Assembly: GCF_008330945.1 (NCBI RefSeq)
Contig: NZ_CP043489.1
Span: 930,001-994,000, forward strand
DNA from: Labrys sp. KNU-23
GTDB lineage: Bacteria > Pseudomonadota > Alphaproteobacteria > Rhizobiales > Labraceae
Length of the DNA stretch: 64,000 nucleotides
Direction of reading: 5' to 3'
The notes under the pieces were generated by a model, which saw only the letters and a program-made list of their open reading frames with translations, searched no databases and had not been told where the DNA came from. Each line of letters begins with the position of its first letter. The first letter of the stretch is position 1. Both the position numbers and the translations under genes were made by a program. Shown one piece after another: positions 16,892 to 25,158 of the stretch.

Positions 16892-18049
16892 ATGCCGTCG
16901 ATCGTCATCGCTCAGGGAGGCGGCCCCACCGCCGTGATCAACCAGACCCTCGCCGGCGCCATCGTCGCCGCCCGCCGCCACGATCCGTCCCTGCGCATCC
17001 TCGGCGCCCGCCATGGCGTGCGGGGCCTGACGCGCGGCGATCTGGTCGACCTCACGGCCCTCTCCGAAACCGATCTCGAACGCCTTGCCCGCACACCCAA
17101 TTCCGGCCTCGGCTCGACAAGGGACAAGCCCGATCCGGCCTATTGCCAGACCATCCTGCAGTCGCTGGAAAAGCTCGACGCCCGCGGCTTCATCTATATC
17201 GGCGGCAACGATACCGCCGGCACGCTCGATCTCCTGCGCCAGCAATCGACCGGCTCCTGCAGCTTCGTGCATGCTCCCAAGACGATCGACAACGACCTGA
17301 TGGAAAACGACCACGTACCGGGCTTCATTTCCGCGGCCGCCTTCGTCGCCAATGCCTTCGTCAGCATGGATCTCGATTTCCGGGCGATGCCGGGCATCTA
17401 TGTCGCCATCGTCATGGGACGCCATGCCGGCTTCCTCAGCGCCGCTGCGGCCGGCTGGCAGCAGGCACCGGAGGACGCGCCCCATCTGATCTACACGCCC
17501 GAGAAGGCTTTTTCCGTCGAGCAGTTCCTCAATGATGTCGACGCCGTCTATACCCGCGTCGGCCGCTGCATCGTCTCGATGTCCGAGGGCGTGCAGGACG
17601 AAACCGGCCGTCCCCTGGCCGAGGCGCTCGCCGCCGGGGCGGTCGAGCGTGACGCCCATGGCAATGTGCAGCTCACCGGCGGCGATCTCGGCATCGAAAT
17701 CCAGAAAGCCCTGAAGCAGCGCTTTCCCAAGGCACGCGCCCGTGTCGACACGCTGGGCTATCTGCCGCGCGGCTATCTCGGCGTCATCGACGAGACAGAT
17801 GCCAAGGAGGCTTTCGAGGCGGGCGCTTTCGCGGCCCAGAGTGCCTTCACCGGGTCGGGCTCCGTGGTGCTGCATCATGACGGCAAGCACACCTCGCCGC
17901 GCATCGTGTCCCTCGACCAGGTTGCCGGGCGCACGCGCCACATGCCAGACAGCTTCTTTGCGGGATCCAGCGCGATTTCGGAAGAAGGCCGGGCCTATTT
18001 TCGCCGCCTGCTGCCGCCGCGCCCCGACATCTTCACGCCCTTCGTGTGA
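16892..18049 (+). CDS. Phosphofructokinase, pyrophosphate-dependent type
   Basis: A 385-residue enzyme interconverting fructose 6-phosphate and fructose 1,6-bisphosphate. The start is fixed by AGGGAGG at 16881-16887. The phosphoryl-donor loop reads GGNDT (residues 104-108): Asp at the second variable position, where ATP-using enzymes have Gly, marks the pyrophosphate-dependent group. A second marker is the Lys in PKTIDND (129-135). MGRHAGF at 175-181 contacts the sugar phosphate. The enzyme would be reversible and would save ATP. It stands alone, divergent from the ugp operon. Donor choice is read from residues, not measured. Confidence 0.9.
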   Translation: MPSIVIAQGGGPTAVINQTLAGAIVAARRHDPSLRILGARHGVRGLTRGDLVDLTALSETDLERLARTPNSGLGSTRDKPDPAYCQTILQSLEKLDARGFIYIGGNDTAGTLDLLRQQSTGSCSFVHAPKTIDNDLMENDHVPGFISAAAFVANAFVSMDLDFRAMPGIYVAIVMGRHAGFLSAAAAGWQQAPEDAPHLIYTPEKAFSVEQFLNDVDAVYTRVGRCIVSMSEGVQDETGRPLAEALAAGAVERDAHGNVQLTGGDLGIEIQKALKQRFPKARARVDTLGYLPRGYLGVIDETDAKEAFEAGAFAAQSAFTGSGSVVLHHDGKHTSPRIVSLDQVAGRTRHMPDSFFAGSSAISEEGRAYFRRLLPPRPDIFTPFV

Positions 18050-18074
18050 GGGCCCCCCCGCCCCTCGCACGTCG

Positions 18075-18731
18075 TCATGGGCAGGCCTGCGGCCAACGCT
18101 CCAGGGCTTCCCGGCCTGCGGGTGTCAGGCCGTAAATGCCTTTCTCAACCCGTTCGAACCAGCCATAGACATTGCGCTCCAGGATCTTGGGAGCATCGGG
18201 CACCGCCTTGGCAAGGTCACGCCGGCGCTGCGGCGCTATCACCAAGGCGACGGCGCAGGCGAGCGCCTGCTGGCGATAAGCCGTCATCTGCGGCATGCGG
18301 GTGGAGCCGCCGAGCACAGGATCGCCCTGGCGCTTGCGATGCTCTTTCAAGAGGCGCGAGCGCCGCTTGGGATCGCGGCGCGGGAACGGCGCCTCCGGCG
18401 TGACGATAATCTGCACCTCATCATGCTGGGACACGCCCAGCAGACCGAAGCCGAGCCGACGGCAGAGATTGCGGAAGCGTGCATCGCTCTCCCGTCCCTT
18501 GCCACGCGCGGAGAGACGGGCGGCCAGCCAGACCTCGTCGCAGGCGCAGGCCCGGTCGACGCCTTGCAGCACCAGTTCCAGGTTGAAGCTCTGCTTGAGC
18601 TCGCAGATTACCATCACCGGCGGGTCGCCCTCGCGCAAGGCGAGGATATCGCAGCGGCCGATCTCGCCCTTCACCGCAAAATCAAGCGATTCCAGGAAGG
18701 TCTTGACCGGTAGATAGAGCTCCGTCTCCAA
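18075..18731 (-). CDS. DUF2161 protein with PD-(D/E)XK nuclease-like fold
   Basis: A 218-residue protein. An N-terminal core with CDILAL and ICELKQS (Asp ... Glu-x-Lys) fits the PD-(D/E)XK phosphodiesterase fold assigned to DUF2161; a basic central part (RRDPKRRSRLLKEHRKRQ) and a winged-helix-like C terminus (ILERNVYGWFERVEKGIYGLTPAG) could bind DNA. Function is unknown. The start is a TTG, preceded by GAGGG that overlaps the stop codon of the RNase T2 gene 9 bp upstream, so translation of the two is probably coupled. Confidence 0.82.
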   Translation of the reverse strand: METELYLPVKTFLESLDFAVKGEIGRCDILALREGDPPVMVICELKQSFNLELVLQGVDRACACDEVWLAARLSARGKGRESDARFRNLCRRLGFGLLGVSQHDEVQIIVTPEAPFPRRDPKRRSRLLKEHRKRQGDPVLGGSTRMPQMTAYRQQALACAVALVIAPQRRRDLAKAVPDAPKILERNVYGWFERVEKGIYGLTPAGREALERWPQACP

Positions 18732-18740
18732 GGCCGGCCC

Positions 18741-19745
18741 TCACTGCAATCCGACGGGATCGACGACACCCGCCTTGCAGCCCTGGTCGGTCGGCGAGGC
18801 GGCAGCGATCAGATCGGCCAGCCTGGCGCCGTCCTTGACCTCGCCGCGCAGGCCGATGGTCATCTCCACGATGATGCTGCGGCTGCCGTCACGCTTGCAG
18901 GCAAAGCGCACGCGCTCACCGGCCCCCGTGCCGAAGCCCTGGTCGAAGGCACTACGGATCTCGCTGGTATCGATCTGCTTGCCGACATTGTCGGCGAACA
19001 GCTTCTGCACGGGCGAGGCATTGATCTCGCCGATCAAGGCCACAGAACGGCGAAAATAGGCATCGGCCGATTTCTCGAAGAAGCAGGTACCGTGCTCGAT
19101 CCATTCGTGGCGATCGAGGAAGGAGGCGGTGCCGGGCATGGCCTTCTCCAGGGCTGTACGGGTCGCCGGTTCGAGCTGGGGCTCGGGCAGGTCCTCCCAG
19201 CGATGCGCCTTGTCAGCCTCGACATCGCGTCGCGCCACGCCGCAATAGGCATTGCCGCGTGGTTGCGGCCAGAGCCCGTGCAACGTGAAATGGCTGGCGT
19301 CGTAACGGTCGGCGGTTTGCGTGCGGCACTCGGTCTTGTCGGGCAACCCCTCGCAGAAGGCAGCCTGCCAGCTGATGGCGAAGACATAGGAGGCTCCGCC
19401 CGGCGACGGCGCCGGACCAGGCTTGCCAGCCCCCGGCACGACGACGGCGGCGCCATCGGTCGTCTTGACCTCGCCGCAGGAGACCGGAACCCAGCGCTGC
19501 GCCGGCTGCGCATCCTCCACCTGAACGCGATAGAAGGTCGGCTGGGGCTTGTTGCCGGCAAGCAGCTTGTAGCTCTGCTCGGGCACGAGCTTGACGTTGC
19601 CGGGATTTGTCTGCTTGCGGATGGATTGGAGGGCCGCGCAGGCCTCTCGCGCCGTGAAGGTGCCCGTCATCGCTTCTTCGGCCTTGGCCGGCGCGAAGGG
19701 AACCACGATCGAAACGGCCAAGGCCGCAAGCCAACTTCTGTGCAT
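18741..19745 (-). CDS. Secreted ribonuclease T2 family protein
   Basis: A 334-residue exported endoribonuclease. After a signal peptide (residues 1-22) there is an N-terminal extension of about 95 residues not found in minimal RNase T2 enzymes. The catalytic boxes follow: CAS I FTLHGLWP at 153-160 (His156) and CAS II HEWIEHGTC at 213-221. Paired Cys residues suit periplasmic disulfides. It would cleave RNA through a 2',3'-cyclic phosphate. GGAGG precedes the ATG at 19745. It heads a two-gene unit with the DUF2161 gene. Confidence 0.93.
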   Translation of the reverse strand: MHRSWLAALAVSIVVPFAPAKAEEAMTGTFTAREACAALQSIRKQTNPGNVKLVPEQSYKLLAGNKPQPTFYRVQVEDAQPAQRWVPVSCGEVKTTDGAAVVVPGAGKPGPAPSPGGASYVFAISWQAAFCEGLPDKTECRTQTADRYDASHFTLHGLWPQPRGNAYCGVARRDVEADKAHRWEDLPEPQLEPATRTALEKAMPGTASFLDRHEWIEHGTCFFEKSADAYFRRSVALIGEINASPVQKLFADNVGKQIDTSEIRSAFDQGFGTGAGERVRFACKRDGSRSIIVEMTIGLRGEVKDGARLADLIAAASPTDQGCKAGVVDPVGLQ

Positions 19746-20149
19746 GCAATCCTCCGGGGCAAGACGCGTTTCGACGGAAACGCCATTTTGCCCGCACTTC
19801 CTGTTCGACACGTCTCGCTGATTCCCGGCGATCATACCCAATCGCAAGACGTCCGGGTCCGGTCGCGAACCGCTCGTGGCCGTCCACCCTCGCCGAGGAA
19901 TAAAGCATAGGGCTGAACAGAAACCTACCAGGGTATGGCGTAGCGCCAGGATGCCGCCGATTTAAGCATCGAATGCCGCCGCGCCAGCCGGCCCCGAGCC
20001 ATGTTGCCGCACTGCGGTAACCCCCTCTAAACCATGCGAAAATGGCATGCCGGGCATACCGCTTTGCATGTGCGATTCTGCACAAATTTCACCACGATTC
20101 GCCTATATAAGCGCCAGCAAGTGAACTGCTCTTTTTTGGAACCACTCCC
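19746..20149. other. 404-bp divergent intergenic region
   Basis: Lies between the RNase T2 and DUF1127 starts. No gene is supportable. TATATAA at 20104-20110, 40 bp before the GTG at 20150, is a plausible -10 element for the DUF1127 gene, but I see no convincing -35 at the right distance. The rest is GC-rich and unremarkable. Confidence 0.5.
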
Positions 20150-20320
20150 GTGACGACCGTCGCTCTCATCAATGCCATCACCACCCGCTTCGTCGCCTAT
20201 CGCAATCGCCGTCGCCTCGCGACCGTGCGCCGCGAATTAAGCTACCGCGACCTGCTGGATCTGGGTATGTATCGCGGTCATATCGACCGCGTCGCGAGTG
20301 CCGAGAACGAGGCGATCTGA
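20150..20320 (+). CDS. DUF1127 micro-protein
   Basis: A 56-residue, Arg-rich protein starting at GTG 20150. The body carries the DUF1127 pattern: RRELSYRDLLDLGMYRGHIDRVA matches the family consensus in which an RRELS helix is followed by LxDxGxxRxxI. In alphaproteobacteria such arginine-rich small proteins are tied to phosphate homeostasis, RNA turnover or motility control; which applies here is unknown. A strong intrinsic terminator follows 45 bp after the stop, so this is a short monocistronic transcript. Confidence 0.85.
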   Translation: MTTVALINAITTRFVAYRNRRRLATVRRELSYRDLLDLGMYRGHIDRVASAENEAI

Positions 20321-20706
20321 CCTCATTTCCCGGCCCGGGCTTGCACGCCCTTATCGATAGTCCGATCGCGATCCTGGCCATCCCGGATCGCGATTTTGTT
20401 TTCGGGGCCCCTGCCTCCATCTTGAGCACCGGTATCCCGCGCCTTGGCCGCTTTCATTGTGTTGGCGTGATGAATATCATCACGAAGTTTTATAATTGAC
20501 GATGCGTCTCGATATTCCCCGATTGACGACATTCGGCTAAAACGGTTTAGCGGGCGGCTCCCGCATCTCTTCCCATCGCCCGCATAGCCCAGCGGAATCA
20601 GGCCCGATCGGCCTTGGCGTGAGCCAAGATGCCGATTTTTCGTGCCACAACAAAGGGATAGCCTGCGTTTGCACCCCGCGTGCCATCGCGGGTCTAGCAC
20701 TGACGT
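20321..20706. other. 386-bp intergenic region after DUF1127 gene
   Basis: Holds the intrinsic terminator at 20365-20401. The remaining 300 bp up to the Fsr-type transporter show no gene; the transporter start has no strong ribosome site. Confidence 0.6.
20365..20401 (+). terminator. Intrinsic terminator of DUF1127 gene
   Basis: Perfect 10-bp arms ATCGCGATCC (20365-20374) and GGATCGCGAT (20385-20394) with a 10-nt loop, followed directly by TTTGTTTT. It closes the short DUF1127 transcript. Confidence 0.9.
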
Positions 20707-21960
20707 ATGGACGCCAAAGCAGCCACCTTGCCTCCCTCAGGCGCTTTCAGCCCCGAGCGCACGGCCTATTCGATTTTGATGGCGATCAGCGTCTCGCATT
20801 GCCTCAACGACACTATCCAGTCGTTGATTCCCTCGATCTATCCGATGCTGCGCGACAATTATGCCCTGAGCTACACGCAGATCGGCTTGATCACCCTGGC
20901 CTTCCAGCTCACGGCGTCGCTGCTGCAGCCCTTCGTCGGCCTCTACACCGACCGCCGCCCCCTACCCTATTCGCTCACCGTCGGCATGGGCCTCAGCCTG
21001 GTCGGCCTGGTGCTGCTCGCCTATGCCCAGAACTACACCACGGTGCTGATCGCAGCCATGCTGGTCGGCACCGGCTCCTCGGTCTTCCATCCCGAATCCT
21101 CGCGGGTGGCGCGCATGGCCTCCGGCGGCAAGACGGGACTCGCCCAATCGGTTTTCCAGGTCGGCGGCAATCTCGGCACCTCGATCGGGCCGTTGCTGGC
21201 TGCGTTCATCGTGCTGCCCTATGGCCAGCATTCGATCGCCATCTTCTCGGTGATCGCCCTGCTCGCCATGTTCATCCTGTGGAATGTCGGCAACTGGTAT
21301 GCTGCCTATCGACGCCATACGGCGGGAACCAAGGCCAGGGTCGTGTCGGCGGTGGCCTCGTTGTCGCGCGGGCGCGTCATCGCCTCGCTGGCGGTCCTGC
21401 TGGCGCTGGTCTTCTCCAAATTCTTCTACATGGCCTCGTTGTCGAGCTACTACACCCTTTATCTCGAGGACCGTTTCGGCCTGTCGCCCGAAGCCGTGCA
21501 GATGCAACTCTTCATCTTCCTGTTCGCTGCAGCCGCCGGTACACTGCTCGGCGGGCCGATCGGAGACCGCATCGGGCGCAAATACGTGATCTGGGTCTCG
21601 ATCCTGGGCGTACTGCCCTTCAGCCTGGCCCTGCCCTATGCCAATCTGACCTGGACCCCGATCCTGGCGGTGATCATCGGCTTCATCCTGTCCTCGGCCT
21701 TCTCCGCTATCGTGGTGTTCGCGCAGGAACTGGTTCCGGGCAAGACCGGCATGATCGCCGGGCTGTTCTTCGGCCTTGCCTTCGGCATGGGCGGGGTCGG
21801 CGCCGCAGCCCTCGGCGTTCTGGCCGATTGGACCAGTATCGAATTCGTCTACAAGGTATGCTCCTTCCTGCCGATGATCGGGCTGTTGACCGTCTTCCTG
21901 CCCAACATCGAACGCCCGCAGCCGCAACCCGCGGAAGCGGCAAAGGAAGTGTTTGAATAG
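20707..21960 (+). CDS. fsr: MFS exporter of the fosmidomycin-resistance (Fsr) type
   Basis: A 417-residue major facilitator with 12 predicted helices. The segment SHCLNDTIQSLIPSIYPMLRD and the loop GTGSSVFHPESSRVARMAS are characteristic of Fsr proteins, which export fosmidomycin-like or other small drugs by proton antiport. The central loop between helices 6 and 7 is short and basic. It sits 113 bp before a MATE-family exporter on the same strand; a GC-rich hairpin between them starts at the last base of this stop codon. Confidence 0.88.
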   Translation: MDAKAATLPPSGAFSPERTAYSILMAISVSHCLNDTIQSLIPSIYPMLRDNYALSYTQIGLITLAFQLTASLLQPFVGLYTDRRPLPYSLTVGMGLSLVGLVLLAYAQNYTTVLIAAMLVGTGSSVFHPESSRVARMASGGKTGLAQSVFQVGGNLGTSIGPLLAAFIVLPYGQHSIAIFSVIALLAMFILWNVGNWYAAYRRHTAGTKARVVSAVASLSRGRVIASLAVLLALVFSKFFYMASLSSYYTLYLEDRFGLSPEAVQMQLFIFLFAAAAGTLLGGPIGDRIGRKYVIWVSILGVLPFSLALPYANLTWTPILAVIIGFILSSAFSAIVVFAQELVPGKTGMIAGLFFGLAFGMGGVGAAALGVLADWTSIEFVYKVCSFLPMIGLLTVFLPNIERPQPQPAEAAKEVFE

Positions 21961-21981
21961 AAAGGCGGCCATCCGCCTTTC
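21960..21981. terminator. Short GC-rich hairpin after fsr
   Basis: Exact 9-bp arms GAAAGGCGG (21960-21968) and CCGCCTTTC (21973-21981) with a 4-nt loop. A T6 run appears only about 10 bases later, so it is a weak terminator or attenuator between the two transporter genes. Confidence 0.5.
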
Positions 21982-22073
21982 CATCCCAACGTTTTTTGAG
22001 GCCGAACGGGGGCTGCGTACCGATGAGGGCGCGGCCCCTGCTCCAATTTTAAATAACGAATGGAAACGACCCA

Positions 22074-23480
22074 ATGGCTACGGTATTTCCGCCGACTGGT
22101 TCGCAGGCGAGCCTCGGCGGTCACCAGAGCTGGAGCCGGGAGGCACTCGAAACCTTCATCCTGGCCTGGCCCCTCATCCTGACCAATCTGGTCGAGCTGG
22201 CGCTGACCACCACCAATCTCATCCTCGTCGGTGAATTGGGGTCGCAGGCGATTGCCGCCGTGACTCTGGCCAACAACCTGTTCTTCTTCTTTGCCATCAT
22301 CGGATTGGGGGTGGTGACGGCAGTGGCGCCGATGGTGGCCAGCGCCCTCGGTGCCGGTGACGACAGCGGCCGCGATATCCGCCGCACCGTGCAGCAGGGC
22401 TTGTGGACCTCGCTGATCGTGTCGATCCCTGGCCTTGCCTGCCTGATGAACAGCGAATGGATCATGCTGCATCTCGGCCAGAACCCCGAGATCGCCAGGC
22501 AGGCCGCGCAATATCTCAACGGCCTCGCCTGGTCGCTGCCGGCCTTCGTAGGTTACATCGCCCTGCGCTCGGCCGCAGCTGCCATGGGACAGCCGCGTGC
22601 CGCCCTGTGGAGTGCGCTTGCCGGCATCGTCATCAATGCCGTCCTGGCCTGGGGCCTCACTTTCGGCCATCTCGGCTTGCCCGCGCTCGGCGTGCCGGGC
22701 CCGGGCATCGCCACCACGATCGCGACCTGGATCTTCTTCCTGCTGCTCGCCGCCTTCCTGGCTTTCAGCCGGCCGTTCCGGCGCTATCAATTGTTCCAGG
22801 ACCTGTGGCGGCCCGATTGGGAACGGCTCTGGCAGATCTTCCGGCTGGGTGTCCCCATCGCCATCACGCTCGCCTTCGAGGTCACCGTCTTCAATGCCGC
22901 GGCCTTCCTGATGGGACGCATCGGCGAGACAGACCTGGCGGCGCATGGCATCGCCATCCAGATCGCCTCGATCAGCTTCATGGTGCCGCTCGGCCTCGGC
23001 CAGGCAGCGACGGTGCGGGTCGGCCTCGCCTATGGCGCCGGCGACCAGCACGCCATCAGCCGGTCCGGTTGGACGGCCTATGTCCTCGGTGTCGGCTTCA
23101 TGTGCGCGGCGGCGGCCTTCATGCTGATCGCACCGCATCTGCTGATCGGCCGGTTCATCGATCTTGCCGATCCCGTCAATGCCGATGTGGTGGCGAGGGC
23201 CAGCCTGTTCCTGATCTTCGCAGGGCTGTTCCAGATCACCGATGGTGCCCAGGTCGTTGCTGCCGGCATGCTGCGCGGACTGCACGATACCGTGATTCCG
23301 ATGCTGTTCGCGGCCATCGGCTATTGGGTGGCGGGGCTGCCGCTCGGCATCCTGCTCGGCTTCCATTTCGGTTGGGGCGGTGCCGGCATCTGGGCCGGCC
23401 TGGTGAGCGGCCTGACTGCGGTCGCCGTGCTGATGACGCTGCGCTGGCTGCGGCGGGATCGCCTCAAGCCGGCGACGTGA
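22074..23480 (+). CDS. MATE family efflux transporter (NorM-like)
   Basis: A 468-residue multidrug/sodium or proton antiporter with 12 predicted helices arranged as two six-helix halves. Family features include EALETFILAWPLILTNLVELALTTTNLILVG in the first half and GADQ-like AGDQHAISRSGW plus DGAQVVAAGMLRG in the second, the latter mirroring the conserved DGxQxVxxGxLRG loop. GGAAACGACCC precedes the ATG. Together with fsr upstream it makes a small export cluster; no regulator is adjacent. Confidence 0.92.
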   Translation: MATVFPPTGSQASLGGHQSWSREALETFILAWPLILTNLVELALTTTNLILVGELGSQAIAAVTLANNLFFFFAIIGLGVVTAVAPMVASALGAGDDSGRDIRRTVQQGLWTSLIVSIPGLACLMNSEWIMLHLGQNPEIARQAAQYLNGLAWSLPAFVGYIALRSAAAAMGQPRAALWSALAGIVINAVLAWGLTFGHLGLPALGVPGPGIATTIATWIFFLLLAAFLAFSRPFRRYQLFQDLWRPDWERLWQIFRLGVPIAITLAFEVTVFNAAAFLMGRIGETDLAAHGIAIQIASISFMVPLGLGQAATVRVGLAYGAGDQHAISRSGWTAYVLGVGFMCAAAAFMLIAPHLLIGRFIDLADPVNADVVARASLFLIFAGLFQITDGAQVVAAGMLRGLHDTVIPMLFAAIGYWVAGLPLGILLGFHFGWGGAGIWAGLVSGLTAVAVLMTLRWLRRDRLKPAT

Positions 23481-23511
23481 TCCGCCGCCATTCCGGTGCG
23501 GCCAAAGCGAC

Positions 23512-25002
23512 CTATTGCAGGGACTGGAAGTAGCTCAGTCTCTGCCGATAGGCGGCTTCGATGCAGCTGGCGGTTGCCCCACAGCGGTCGCGATTGGTAC
23601 GCCAGGCCGTCTGGCTGGCCGACAGGGCGACCTGGTCGGCTTTCACCAGATTCCTGAACCGGGCCTTGAATACGCTGTCGAGAGCAAGGTCGAGCCGCGC
23701 CAGCGTTTCGCTCTGGCAGATGGCGCGCTCGCTCGGATTGAGGCGTCCGCCGCAGGGGAAGCTGGGCGACGTGGAGGGCGTGCCGGCCGCCTTGTCGACC
23801 AAGCTCTTCAGGAAGGCGAGACGCTGCCGGTAGCTCACACCGATGCAGGCGGCATCCGCGCCGCACTCGTCGCGTTGGGCACGCCAGGCCGTCTGGTTCG
23901 CCTTCAGCTTGACCTGCAAGTCCTTCGGCAGAGCGGCATTGATCACCCCATAGGCGGATGACAGCGTCTGATCGAGGGTGGCGAGGTCGCCATCCTGGCA
24001 GATGGCGTTTTCGGTGGGGTTCAGGCGGCCATTGCAGGGAAAGCTCGGCGACACGGACGCGGGCACGGTCCTGTCAGGCGCCGCAAAGTCGAGGGCTGCG
24101 CTCTGCTGCGGCGGGGAGCTCGCCTGGTTGTCGCCCTCCGTCGGCACAGCGGGCACGAGATCGGCCCCGGTCTGTGCCGGCGGATTGACCGGAGTCGTGC
24201 TGGTGCCGCCGACCGCCTTGACCGGCTGCGGCGTTTCCACCTTTCCGGCCATGGCGAAGGAGCCGATGATGGCCTCGTTCACCCAGGGGGTCTGGCCGCC
24301 CTGGGTCGACTGGTCGACATCGGCCCTGACCTGGCCGAACATCTGGCGGATGTCGAGGCCGGGCGTCTCCATATGGGCGAGCAGCGCCGTGGTGAAGGGC
24401 GAGTTGCGCCCGCTGCCGTCCTGGGCCACCGAGCCCGGTGCCGTGGAGAAGGCGATCAGCGTGCCCTTGGCCGAGGAGGCGTCGAGATCGATGCGCGCCA
24501 GCCCGCGCGTACCGGCCCCGCGCGTCAGCTGCCGCGTCAGCGGATTGTCCCGGCACGAATCCAGGATCACGATCTTCACCTTCGGCGCCGCGCTGTCGAC
24601 CAGTTCCAGGAGCTTGTCCAGCGACAGGGTCTGGGTGTCCAGATCGAGCTCGTCCGAGATCCTGGCCGAGACAGGGACGAGATAGTTGCGCCCCTTCACC
24701 TGCACGCCATGGCCCGAATAGAACACCACCACGCTGTCGGCATGGTCGGCATCGCGCAGGAACGCCCTGAGCCCGTCATTCATCGCCGCCAGGTCGCCGT
24801 CCTTGACCAGGGTCACCGCATAGCCGATCCGCCCCAGCGACGCCGCCATGTCGTTGGCGTCATTGGCCGGATTCACCAAAGGCGTCACCGAGCGATAGGC
24901 GCTGTTGCCGATCACCAGAGCCGCCTTCTGGGCCGCGCCGGCCGGCAACGAGCCGACCAGGACGAGCGTGGCAAAGAGGAACAGACGGATCAGGCAGGCC
25001 AT
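23512..25002 (-). CDS. Secreted caspase-fold (peptidase C14) protein with two LprI-like modules
   Basis: A 496-residue exported protein. Signal peptide at 1-24; caspase domain at about 26-252 with the catalytic His98 in FYSGHG and Cys150 in ILDSCRDNP; a Pro/Thr/Gln linker at 253-318; then two similar modules at 321-401 and 416-496, each with FPC-x-GRLNP, AICQ, TAWR and C-x-AxCI-x-x-YRQRL, which is the Cys-rich LprI/DUF1311 pattern. Bacterial metacaspase-like peptidases cleave after basic residues; LprI modules are linked to lysozyme inhibition. The ATG at 25002 is preferred over an upstream TTG. Convergent with the MATE gene and divergent from ilvA. Confidence 0.9.
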   Translation of the reverse strand: MACLIRLFLFATLVLVGSLPAGAAQKAALVIGNSAYRSVTPLVNPANDANDMAASLGRIGYAVTLVKDGDLAAMNDGLRAFLRDADHADSVVVFYSGHGVQVKGRNYLVPVSARISDELDLDTQTLSLDKLLELVDSAAPKVKIVILDSCRDNPLTRQLTRGAGTRGLARIDLDASSAKGTLIAFSTAPGSVAQDGSGRNSPFTTALLAHMETPGLDIRQMFGQVRADVDQSTQGGQTPWVNEAIIGSFAMAGKVETPQPVKAVGGTSTTPVNPPAQTGADLVPAVPTEGDNQASSPPQQSAALDFAAPDRTVPASVSPSFPCNGRLNPTENAICQDGDLATLDQTLSSAYGVINAALPKDLQVKLKANQTAWRAQRDECGADAACIGVSYRQRLAFLKSLVDKAAGTPSTSPSFPCGGRLNPSERAICQSETLARLDLALDSVFKARFRNLVKADQVALSASQTAWRTNRDRCGATASCIEAAYRQRLSYFQSLQ

Positions 25003-25158
25003 GACGAAGTCTCTGAAGGGCAAGGGCGCGACATTATCTCCGCCAGCACGCGCAAATCAAACGTGACAGCGCCGTGCGAACGCCTCAAAGATGGAAGCCG
25101 ACAGACTTTTCTACATGGGAGCACCAAACCGCTCCCCTTTTCGACAGTCAGGTGCGTT

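Noticed and set aside
20060..20110. A full sigma-70 promoter before the DUF1127 gene
   Set aside because: The TATATAA element is good, but no -35 hexamer lies at 16-19 bp spacing, so only a tentative -10 is noted.
21849..23366. Long open frame of 505 codons on the minus strand opposite the MATE gene
   Set aside because: Its translation is Arg/Gly/Asp/His-rich without domains and lies wholly antisense to a well-defined transporter; such frames arise from GC-rich third positions.
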